DNA of 64,000 nucleotides, taken from assembly GCF_040436345.1 (NCBI RefSeq), contig NC_133238.1, positions 14,779,147 to 14,843,146 on the forward strand. Reading direction: 5' to 3'. The notes under the pieces were generated by a model. The model saw nothing but the letters and a program-made list of their open reading frames with translations. It did not search any database and was not told the origin of the DNA. Below, piece after piece: positions 47,020 through 56,235 of this stretch. This stretch comes from Pagrus major (lineage: Eukaryota > Chordata > Actinopteri > Spariformes > Sparidae). A program made the translations under genes and the position numbers. Each line of letters begins with the position of its first letter. Positions within the stretch are counted from its first letter, which is position 1.

Positions 47020-48195
47020 ACCAGATGGGCAAAGACAAAGGTTGTGTCTGTTTCACAAAAAGGAAAATTCAGGATCAGATTCAACTTAAAATGTACGGAG
47101 AAAATTTATAGAGTGTTTCAAATATATAATAATAATAAATATATAATACAGGTATCTGGTTCAACAAGAATCTTACTTGGAAAATTCATATAGGGAAACT
47201 TGTTGGAAAATATAAAATAAGTACTGAATGTTGTTGCTGTTTGAGGGGTAAAGAGTGGGGAGCAAATAGTTTCTCTGAAAGCTGTTTACATCGGGCTATG
47301 GCTGCACAATTTACCAGTCTGCTTCAAAAACTACTAAAAAATTGGATACACTTCAATATCAGGCCTTGAGACTCTGCTGTGGTGCTGTTGAAACAGCCCC
47401 AGTGTCAGCCCTACAAGTGGAGATGACATAAGAAATAAGAAGAAATCAGATTTCACTAACATACTGGGCAAACCTAAAGAGCCATAAGGAGTCAGCCCAC
47501 TCAGAAGGTGTTACAGATGTGTCAAGAGAAGGAACGAAGACAGATGAAGAGCTCTGGTTGGATGATGGGGGACGCCGTAAAAGAAACAGAGACAGGGGGA
47601 CTAGTGTTAAGCTCCACTGTCCCACCTTGGCCATTAGGGGAGATAGAGGTCGACACATCTGTTAGAAAGGAAGAAAGGGAAAAGTATAAATCAGAATCAG
47701 GTTGATAGATATATAGAGGAACATATTCAACATTTACTAAAGTATATACTGATGCATCAAAGACAACTAACAACAGAGCAGGAGTTGCGTTCACCTCCCA
47801 GATTTAAATATTATGTCAAATAAAAGAACCGTCAGGAGAAATGGTGGCTATTCTTTTAGCACTTGAGTGGGAGGAAAGCAAAAGCAAACAAAGTACTAAT
47901 AGGATCAGATTCAAGCAGCTTAAAAACATGCAACCAGAAACAAGACAACACATTCTGGTGGAAACAACTCAAACTGTGTGTAGAATTACCAAAGCAGGAG
48001 CAAATGTGAAGTTCACTCAGATTCCAGCTCTGTAGAAATGAAATGGCAGACAAATATGCAAAAGACACAAACAAAAGTAGAAGTAAATATGACAGTTAAC
48101 TATAGTAAGGTGGAGGTTAAAAGCATAATCGAAGCAGAAATGAAAAGAAGTGGCAGGAAATCAAGGTCGAGTGTTCCACAGTGTCCAGAGGGAGG
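47020..48195 (+). mobile_element. decayed LINE with reverse-transcriptase C-terminus and RNase H
   Basis: In broken frames one reads a WKIHIGKLVGKYK-like segment, LRGKEWGAN, LDTLQYQALRLCCGAVET and PVSALQVEM, then FTDASKTTNNRAGVAF and RNEMADKYAKD. The last two are the first Asp motif and the GNExAD motif of RNase H, which places the element in an RNase H-bearing non-LTR group (I/Nimb-like). Multiple stops show it is inactive. Confidence 0.65.
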
Positions 48196-48333
48196 AAGGA
48201 TGAGGGAACAGTAGCAGTAAAGAAGACACGCTATTAAACTACACTTATACACTTATTAAAAGAACATAGGTATTATTATTATTTTCCTTGTTTATTTTTT
48301 TAATCATTTTTTTATTTAGTTAAAGAAAAAAAG

Positions 48334-48412
<79 letters not shown>
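48334..48412. repeat. (TG)n(TA)n microsatellite
   Basis: A short GT run passes into about 30 TA dinucleotides, which are self-complementary and prone to hairpins. Confidence 0.98.
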
Positions 48413-48415
<3 letters not shown>

Positions 48416-48514
48416 TGATCTACTAATCTATTGTAATTGTTCTTATTTTGTGTGTTTTTTATTTTTCATTTATTGATATTGATGTTTATTCTTGATGTTT
48501 TCTTTTATCTCATT

Positions 48515-48562
48515 TGTGTACGGTGTCCTTGAGTGTCCAGAAAGGCGCCTTCTAAATAAAAT

Positions 48563-48606
<44 letters not shown>

Positions 48607-48615
48607 GTTATTATT
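48515..48615 (+). mobile_element. retroposon 3' tail with (ATT)n
   Basis: The text GTGTCCAGAAAGGCGCCTTC leads to TAAATAAAATGTATTATTATT and a long ATT run (about 48561-48606). This is the common 3' end of a fish retroposon class. No coding part is left. Confidence 0.5.
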
Positions 48616-48778
48616 ATTCTGATCCTTTAGCAGTAGTCGCACCTAAAAGTTGTTTGCCAACCGCCATAAAACACTAAAAGAAGAAGCTACCAGCTGAATT
48701 TGAGTAGGCAGAAAAGTTTGCTGACTTTTATGTTGAAAATCCACCAGGAGGTCGTCCTGAGTTGTACTTCCGGCGGCT

Positions 48779-49022
48779 AACGCGCTAACTGTTCCCGTCA
48801 CGCATCCTTTGCGTCAGCAGGAGTGAACCGGGAGTGAAGCAGCGGGTTTGGACCGGTTCGGTTCAGACCGTCGGGATGTTTCAGCTCAGCTCGTCTCCTG
48901 TTAGCACAGAATGCTAAAGGGAGCTAGCGTAGCTGCGGAGCCGGAAGTAGTCGGAGCCGGAAGTAGTCGGAGCCGGAAGTAGTCGGAGCCGGATGGAGAC
49001 CGGACTGTGTCCCGGAGACAAC
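48779..49022 (+). promoter_or_regulatory. promoter/5' leader of zinc-finger gene 1
   Basis: It shares long stretches with the leader of gene 4 (63058-63270), including GCTAACTGTTCC, the GGGATGTTTCAGCTCAGCTC word and the CGGAGCCGGAAGTAGT word, here tandemly repeated three times (about 48939-48990). CpG-rich and TATA-less. Homology between leaders is direct evidence of tandem gene duplication. Confidence 0.6.
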
Positions 49023-49077
49023 ATGTCGCAGACACTGGCCGCGGGTTTGAGGCCGCAGCGGCGGAGCCTCGGAGCAG
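49023..49077 (+). CDS. proposed alternative first exon of zinc-finger gene 1
   Basis: ATG at 49023 opens MSQTLAAGLRPQRRSLGA and ends GCAG|GTCTGC, the same phase and GCAG|GT context as exon 1 of the other zinc-finger genes. Joined to 49878 it reads ...LGADVQLLSL, giving 393 aa in total. The in-frame ATG at 48993 is an alternative start. The usual MSKVQTLRVF exon is absent upstream of this gene. In paralogous leaders the same position reads ACG, not ATG. This exon is an inference from phase and position. Confidence 0.4.
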
Positions 49078-49877
49078 GTCTGCGCACTTCACCTGTTCTC
49101 CTGATTTACAGCCCTTGTGTTGATTATTGGTGTTGTATCCTGCAGTTTCCTTCTTCTCTGCGATTTCAAACGGTGAAGCAGCGATGCAACATCTTTTAAT
49201 ATATGTGCAGTGACTATCAACACTCTGACATACTAACGTTTCAAGGAAATGAAAATGATCCTTGGTTAAAGAAAAATCTACAGTCAAAATAACCCAAAAT
49301 GTGCATTTTTCATACCTGCGGCCCTCAAACTAAATAAGTAAATAAAGCTTTTCTATCTTTGTTTGATACCTACTGAGCCGGTCAGAAATGAGTTCATAAA
49401 AGTTTTAAATTGTGACATAATACTTGTGTATTATTCGTCAAGACACAGGGAACAAAATGAAAAACAGGCTCAATGGGTTTCACACACAAATAGAAAACCT
49501 TGAAGTCAAGGAAAGTGAAAACTCGTGGAGATTTTGGAAAATGAGATTTTCTTCATTTGGGTGAAAAATGATCCGATGGCTGTAAACATTCAGCAACAAT
49601 TGTACAAATGAATACATGAGTGATCTTTAGGGTTTCTTGGATCATCGGGACAAATTTCAACCCAAACAATCACAGAAACGATTTTAAAAACGTAACACCG
49701 ACACATACAGGGGCATGAATACAGGCAGGAAAGGATTTTTTAATCATTATGTTTATTTACGTTTTGTACAGCTTTCCAACTTTATTGTAGTCCAGGTTGT
49801 GAGAGAGACGTGCTGCCTGTGGGTCAGAAGTTAACAGGACGTTTTCTAAAATATGTGTATGTCTTTATTCTCTGCAG
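49078..49877. other. intron of zinc-finger gene 1
   Basis: No repeats or exons recognised. It ends in a pyrimidine-rich TTTATTCTCTGCAG acceptor. Confidence 0.5.
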
Positions 49878-51004
49878 ACGTCCAGCTGCTGTCGCTGAGT
49901 AAAGAAGAGGATCCTCCTGAGCAGCAGGACTGGAGCTCCGGTCCGGACCAGGCGGAACCACCAGAGCGTCCACACATTAAAGAGGAACAGGAAGAACTCT
50001 GGACCAGTCAGGACGAGGCTGATATCATCAACTTCACTGTGAAGAGTGAAGAAGATGATGAAGAGGAGCCTCAGTCCTCACAGCTTCATCAGGGACGAAC
50101 TGAACAGATGGAAACAGCTGATGGAGAGGACTGTGGAGGACCAGAACCAGACAGGAACTTTGATCCAGAGAGTCGTTTACAACCTGAGACGGACGACAAG
50201 ACGTCAGACTCCTCTGAACCTGATTCTTATGACAGTTGTGGTTGGGAGGAGTCCAGGGAACCTCAGTCAGGGTTAAAGTCTCTGCAAAACACTGAAGCAC
50301 CTGTCGGTGAAGTGGACTGTGATACAGGAACAACATCAGGTAGCTCCTCTGAATGTGACCACAGGGGAGATCAGCACCAACACAACGGAGTCCAAACGGG
50401 AGTGAAAGAATTTAGTTGCTCAGTTTGTGGTAAAAAATACCCTCGGAAGAAATCTTTAACGACTCACATGAGAATTCACTCAGAAGAAAAATGTTTCAGC
50501 TGCTCAGTGTGTAAGAAGAAGTTCCAGTGGAGAGCACATGTTGTGATGCACATGAGGATCCACACCGGAGAGAAACCCTTCTGTTGTTACGTCTGCGGTA
50601 AGAGCTTCACACAGAGCTCGGCCCTGACGTCACACGAAAGACTTCACACCGGAGAAAAACCTTTCACGTGCTCAGTTTGTAAAGCAAGTTTCAACGTCAA
50701 AAGCACTTTGTCCCAGCACATGAGGATGCACACTGGGGAGAAACCATTCACTTGTTCATTTTGTGATAAAACCTTCGCACACAAGGGAACTCTGACCAGA
50801 CACTTGAATGTCCACACGGCAGAGAAATCGTTCTGTTGTTCAGTTTGTGGTAAGAAATTTGCTCAGAAGGGAACTCTGAGGCGACACTTGACCGTCCACA
50901 CGGGGGAGAAGCGATTTATTTGCAGCGTTTGCGATAAAAGATTCAGTCAGCTGTCGTTTCTGAAAAAACACAAGTGTGTTGGTGAGAGCAGCAGAAGTAA
51001 ATGA
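49878..51004 (+). CDS. C2H2 zinc-finger gene 1, main exon
   Basis: The exon starts at the TCTGCAG acceptor. The N-terminal part is acidic ([17 protein letters not shown], then [10 protein letters not shown] and VKSEEDDEEE). IKEE and VKSE fit the SUMO-attachment pattern (hydrophobic-K-x-E), a common feature of repressor zinc-finger proteins. Seven C2H2 fingers follow from about 50408, mostly with TGEKP-type linkers. The last (CSVCDKRF...HKC) ends His-Cys. Stop at 51002-51004, polyA AATAAA at about 51172. Probably a nuclear sequence-specific DNA-binding regulator. The missing standard exon 1 raises doubt about its N-terminus. Confidence 0.85.
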
Positions 51005-52300
51005 AGCTGCAGAGATGCTTGTCGGGTCCTTTTTCTTCAGCAGGACCGAAGTCTCAACATTGATCAGTTCAGAACCAGTAGAGGCAGAAATGGTTTCATT
51101 CGAACATATCGGCTAATTCAAGGATCACACTGAAAACTAACGTTTTTCCAGCATGAAACAAACAGAACAAAAATAAATAAATGGGTAATTCTACGGAAAA
51201 AAACACTTAAGACTTCTTTTTTTTCATATTTTCTAATAAAAACAGGTTATTTGAACGATTACTGCCTCCTGGGTCGTCCATTTGTCAATATTTGTTGTTT
51301 TATTGGTTATTTAACACTTCAAGCTCCACAGAACTACTTGTTCCCACAGACATGTATAGAAGGAAAGTCTCGTATTAGTTCAAAACCATGTTTTTCTAAC
51401 ATTTATATTATAAGATTTATAATGACAGTAATCGTCTGGTGTTACCGTGTGAACGAAGTCTCTTATTTTAAAATAAAAATCACACTGATGACGTCACTTA
51501 AGCTCCTGAGTCTTTTCTGTTAGAAGACTTTATAAGTAGAATATAAATGGATTGGATGACATGATTTAGTTTTACATGACTGACAACACGTGGTTTCATG
51601 TCCTGTCGCAGCCATTTAGTAAAATACATTTTTCATGAGTATCGTCACTGCTGTTGCTTTCATTATGACTAACGTTACATAAAGTCATTAAGTTTTCATT
51701 CACGAGTATTCACAGAGTCAGTGAGTATAGTCTGATTACTTTTCTTTAAATTTATATTGAACAATTGGAAAAATACCAAACATATAATATCTCATGGAGG
51801 ATATGCAAACAGTATAAAACTGAGTAAACAATACTCAGCTTAGACGAGGATTAGGACAAATCTAGTAAAAGAGGGAGGATATATAGAAAATAATTATAAG
51901 GATTAAGCTGCTATTTGCATTCCCAGCTCGTCAAATAATGAGAGTCAGAGATCCACTTTTCTTACAAATAGCACCTTTAAGCTAATATCTTATCACTAGG
52001 CACAGAAAATTCAAAATACAGAGTGGAGCAGAGACAGATCCAGATAAGGACCATTTATCACAACAACACTGAAGGAAGTCAGTTTTCAGACATTTTGCCC
52101 TTCAAAAGTGGACGTTTCTGTCAAATGTGCACTGAGGACATTATTAGACAGGATTTTCCAAAGTATTTATGAGGTCTTAAAATGCTTCTTGTTCGATGTT
52201 ATCTTATTAAATCACCAAATGTTGTGAAAACATAAACTAAAACAACAAATTTCCGCTTTTACCGCTGCTCCGTACGTAGTTTGTCCGAGTCGCGTTGCCG
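51005..52300. other. 3' UTR and intergenic stretch
   Basis: It contains the gene 1 3' UTR with AATAAATAAATG near 51172. The rest is AT-rich and unassigned up to the gene 2 leader. Confidence 0.5.
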
Positions 52301-52394
52301 TACCTAGCTGTCAAAGACTGCGGACGTACTGCGCATGCGCCACTCATCGGGCAGCCACCGCCGCTTCGTCAGAGAACAAACGGTTTCATGTCAC

Positions 52395-52591
52395 AACATG
52401 TCCGCTCACACCGACCGGAGCGGCGAGACGGACGCGGTGCCGGTGACTTCAGCATGTGCGACATCTGGATCAGCTGCTGCTGCGCTCAGAAGCTAACGAA
52501 GCTAACGAAGCTAACTTAGCCCGCAGCAGGAAGTAGACGGAGCCGGACGTGATGTCTGTGGAGCAGAAGTCGCTGCTGTGAGTCCGTCAAC
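52395..52591 (+). promoter_or_regulatory. promoter/5' leader of zinc-finger gene 2
   Basis: The segment GTGCCGGTGACTTCAGCATG, a triple GAAGCTAAC word (about 52490-52515) and a GACGGAGCCGGACGTGATG stretch occur almost unchanged in the leaders of genes 3 and 4. CpG-rich and TATA-less. Confidence 0.6.
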
Positions 52592-52763
52592 ATGTCTAAA
52601 GTCCAAACGCTGAGAGTGTTTGTGAAGCAGCGGCTGACTGCGGCTGCTGAAGAGATATTTGAGCTGTTTGAAAGGACGATAGCAGAGTACGAGGAGGAAC
52701 TGGGTCGGCACCGGAAACTACTGGACGCTGCCTTCAAGCCTCAGGTCCAGTTACACAGAGCAG
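52592..52763 (+). CDS. zinc-finger gene 2, exon 1
   Basis: 172 bp, ATG in an AACATGTCT context, donor GCAG|GTTGGT. It encodes MSKVQTLRVFVKQRLTAAAE, then a Glu-rich helix (EIFELFERTIAEYEEEL), which looks like a short leucine-zipper or coiled-coil interaction helix. It splices in phase 1 to 53836 (HRA|DVQLL). The same exon heads genes 3 and 4 with very few changes. Confidence 0.9.
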
Positions 52764-52889
52764 GTTGGTTCTGGTCCTGTTCGCACTTGAAATATTAAAC
52801 TGTGTCCTTTTTATTAAAGCCTCAGATGAAGTTGTCCGTTCAGAACATTTCCCTCAACACCAGTGAAGGATGTTTTAGTATTTCACTGT

Positions 52890-52972
52890 TTTATTCTGAA
52901 AGTCCGTCCAATCATCAGACTACAGCAGGCTACAAAATAAAAGCATCTGTTCAGTCATCAAACAAAACAGCG
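52890..52972. mobile_element. fragment related to the hAT-like element
   Basis: The text GAAAGTCCGTCCAATCATCA and what follows matches the inside of the element at 33242-33567, without its terminal repeats. It is found at the same place in the paralogous intron of gene 3 (59233-59310), so it was there before the duplication. Confidence 0.5.
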
Positions 52973-53305
52973 TGGCAGCTTTAAGACAAAACATTTAGGA
53001 GTTATTAAAGCTGTAATCTGACTTTTACACACAATGCTGTTAAATGTAATTGCTATGTCAGTTCTATGTCCATGTTTACACTGTTGCAGTTGAAATGGTA
53101 GAAAAACATGAATTTGAACTCAAAATATGTAACTTTACTTCTCTACATGACTGAAGGGAAACAGCTGATTCAAATGTATTTGACCTGATTGATCAGAGCT
53201 TTGTCTGTAGTGATGCAGAGACAGACGATGTATTGATCCTGTTTGAATCTCACAGATGATGTTTGTCAGTTTGTCTTCAAACTAATGAAATACTGTGAAA
53301 ACACG

Positions 53306-53374
53306 TCGTTAGTGACGTCACAGCCGACAGAGTCGTTAGTGACGTCACAGCCGACAGAGTCGTTAGTGACGTCG
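53306..53374. repeat. 27-bp tandem repeat with CRE palindromes
   Basis: About 2.6 copies of a unit containing TGACGTCA. The exact CRE/ATF palindrome occurs at 53313-53320 and 53340-53347, and a one-base variant at 53367-53374. It lies in the intron of zinc-finger gene 2. Confidence 0.7.
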
Positions 53375-53639
53375 TCTCCTGACTGAAACACTGTAGAGCT
53401 GCTCCTGTATATCAGCAGCTCACAGAACTGAACCAGAACCAGAACTGCAGTTGTCAATATGAGCAGATTTATTGTGACGTTCATCTTGTTTACATGTTGA
53501 TACTGTCCTGTGTTCACCTGTGGACGTGGTGTTTTTGGAGCGTCCCTCATGTTTCCCAGTCTTTCCTTGCACCAGTGTGTGATAAGTGTCACAGGCATCA
53601 CATTCAGAGTGTATTTAACAAAGAACAATAAAGCTTATC

Positions 53640-53770
53640 ACTTTGAACTTTAAATATCTGTATACTATTTTTAATCAAATACAGGTTGAAGGATCTGCAA
53701 ATCATTGCCTTCTGCCTTTATGTATTTTCTCCACAGTATCCCAACTTTTCTGGACTTGGTGGCTTGTAGT
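53640..53770. mobile_element. relic of a common fish DNA-transposon end
   Basis: The text CAGGTTGAAGGATCTGCAAA, then ATCCCAACTTTTCTGGACTT and TTGTAG resembles the terminus of a widespread fish element whose end reads roughly AACTTTTCTGGAATTGGGG. Only one end is seen, just before the gene 2 acceptor. Confidence 0.4.
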
Positions 53771-53835
53771 TAAATGATAACAAACAATTATGATTTATCT
53801 AAAATATGTTCATGATTTTATTTTATTCTCAACAG

Positions 53836-55382
53836 ACGTCCAGCTGCTGTTGGTGAGTGAAGAAAAGGATCCTCCTGAGCAGCCGGAGTGGAGCTCCAGT
53901 CTGGACCAGGAGGAACCAGCAGAGCTGCCGCACATTAAAGAGGAACAGCAGAAAGAGATCAGCCAGGAGGAGGCTGATATCATCAAGTTCACCTTCACTC
54001 CTGTCCCTGTGAAGAGTGAAGAAGATGATGAAGAGGAACCTCCGTCCTCACAGCTTCACCAAAGACGAACTGAACACATGGAAACAGCTGATGAAGAGGA
54101 CTGTGGAGGACCAGAACCAGCCAGGACCTCGAAGCCAGATTTACAACCAGACGCTCGTGACACCACTTTAGATTTATCTGAACTTGAGAACAATGAGAGT
54201 GAGGAATGGAAAAAGAGCAGTGAAGCTCAGTCGGGTTTAAACCCTCTGAACGATCACAGTGGACGTAACACTGGCGAGAAATCATACAGCTGCTCTGAGT
54301 GTGGGAAACAATTCACCCTGAACTCAAATCTGAGAACGCACATGAGAATCCACACGGGAGAGAAACCATTTAGTTGCTCGTTTTGCAGTAAAAGATTTAC
54401 ACAAAAGGTAACTCTGAAGCAACACCTGGCGCTCCACACGGGGGAGAAACGGTACAGCTGCAGCGTTTGTGGCAACAGATTCACTTGGCATTATCAGCTC
54501 AAAAACCATCAATGTGTTGGTCGTCAGTCGTCACAGCTTCATCAGAGACAGACTGAGAGCAGAGATACACAGCATCTGAAAACTGATGGAGAGGACTGTG
54601 AGGGAGCAGAACCAGCCAGGAACTGGAATCCAGATAGTAAATTACAACCAGCTACTCATGACAAGACTTCCTCTGAACCTGAGACTAATAACAGTTGTGC
54701 CTGGGAGGAGACCCGGGAGCCTCAGTTGAGTTTAAACCCTCCGAACAGTGACGTACCTGTAAGTGATGTTGAATGTAATACTGAAAAAACATCAGTTAGC
54801 TCTGAATGTTCAACAAGCTCTGACCACAGGGGAGGTCAGCAGAAACACGACGGAGTCCAAACCGGAGTGAAACCATTTAGTTGCTCAGTTTGTGGTAAAA
54901 GATTCTCCCGGAAGAAATCCTTAATGGCTCATGTGAGACTTCACTCAGAAGGCAAATGTTTCAGCTGCTCAGTTTGTAAAAAGACGTTTCAGCGGAGAGC
55001 AGATGTGGTGAGGCACATGAAAATCCACACCGGGGAGAGGCCCTTCAGCTGCGCCGTCTGCGGTACTCGATTCGCCCGAAAGGAAACTCTCGGCGAGCAC
55101 ATGAGGATCCACACGGGGGAGAAACCCTTTTGTTGTTCTGTCTGTGGTAGAGGATTTACAACAGACTCAAATTTGACCCGACACGTCAGAGTTCACACCG
55201 GAGAAAAACCTTTCACGTGCTCGGTTTGTAAAGCAAGTTTCAGTGACAGAAGCAATTTCTCCAAACACATGAGGATCCACACCAGGGAGAAACTACCGAG
55301 TTGTTCAGCTTGCGGTAAAATATTTGGAGGAAGAGGAATTCTACGACAACACTCAGCTGTCCACATGGGAGAAAATATTTAG
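53836..55382 (+). CDS. C2H2 zinc-finger gene 2, main exon
   Basis: Joined to 52592-52763 it gives 572 aa. Acidic N-terminal part (HIKEEQQKE, VKSEEDDEEE with SUMO-type sites), a first finger block of three (about residues 208-290, the third ending His-x-Cys), then a second acidic segment resembling the first (QLHQRQTES, DGEDCEGAEPARNW) and a second block of six fingers (about 402-570). The plan suggests fusion or internal duplication of two acidic-plus-finger modules. The protein ends HMGENI, where the frame of the TGEK linker is lost, and the rest of the next finger is found beyond a 0.7-kb insertion. Confidence 0.88.
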
Positions 55383-55385
55383 CTG

Positions 55386-56090
55386 AAGTGGGCCTGGGCG
55401 ATGTGGCTAAGACGTCTGTCACGATAGAGAAGTTTCATGACCTGTCCTGTCTTAATGGATGTGCTGAGTTTTTCTGGCGGTTCGTTTGTGAAACACTCGG
55501 CCAGTGGCGGAGCTGCTTCGGCGGATTGTGAGTTGTCGTTGCACTGTGAGAACTGCAGTGTCTCCGGGCTCGTAGGCAGAGCAAACAGGCCGGGTGGCGG
55601 AGCAGCGGCAGGCGGCGCCGGCCTGTCTGCTCTGCGTAACAAGCCTGGAGACACCTCGTCAGTGAGGCGAGCGGCTCCGGACCGTGACGGAGGCTGAGGT
55701 CGGTGTGTTTGCCGGCACAGCTGCGGCTCCTAGGACGCCGTATCAGACCTGGAGAAGAGTAGACATTACTACTATGTGAGTCAATAGTTGTACAGGTGGA
55801 GCACGGCTGGACTTGTGAGAACTGCGGTTCATAGTAACGTCTCTGTGCAACCAAACTACACAGCTGCTAAATGATTGGCTGTTGGCGTGTCACTCATAGC
55901 ACGCTCTGTTAACAAGCGATATGACAGGCTGTTGATAAGCCAGGGCGTATTCACTGTGTGCTTTTAAGATGGTTTGCATTTAATGCAGAGACGTGAAACT
56001 ATAGAACGTTTTATGAAAATATCTTCGTATTGTTATTGACGACGGGTCTGTCACCGATACATACTGCTGTCGTTCTGTCGCCTGGGCCTC
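55386..56090. mobile_element. 0.7-kb non-autonomous element inserted in a finger
   Basis: The left end, GTGGGCCTGGGCGATGTGGC, and the right end read on the other strand, GCCCAGGCGACAGAACG, are imperfect inverses. Flanks TTTAGCTG and CTCAGCTG agree at 6 of 8 bases, consistent with a decayed 8-bp target duplication. Zinc-finger coding stops at the left edge and resumes at the right edge. No transposase frame inside. Confidence 0.6.
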
Positions 56091-56235
56091 AGCTGCAGCG
56101 TTTGTGAGAAAAGACTCACTCAGCTCGCTCATAAAACCAAAAGAAAACAGGCGTGTTGGTGAGAGCAGTTGAAATAAATGGAGCTGTAAAGATGCTTGTT
56201 GAGCCAATGAAGGCTGGACCGGGCTCAGCACCGAC
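56091..56235 (+). pseudogene. detached last finger and 3' end of zinc-finger gene 2
   Basis: In one frame it reads SCSVCEKRLTQLAHKTKRK, followed by text matching the gene 1 end (GTGTTGGTGAGAGCAG, then AAATGGAGCTG...GATGCTTGT). It is the old C-terminal finger plus 3' UTR, cut off from gene 2 by the insertion at 55386-56090. Confidence 0.7.

Noticed and set aside
52511-52737. Minus-strand frames repeated at 52511, 58833 and 63382
   Set aside because: Antisense shadows of the zinc-finger exon 1; they recur only because the exon is duplicated.
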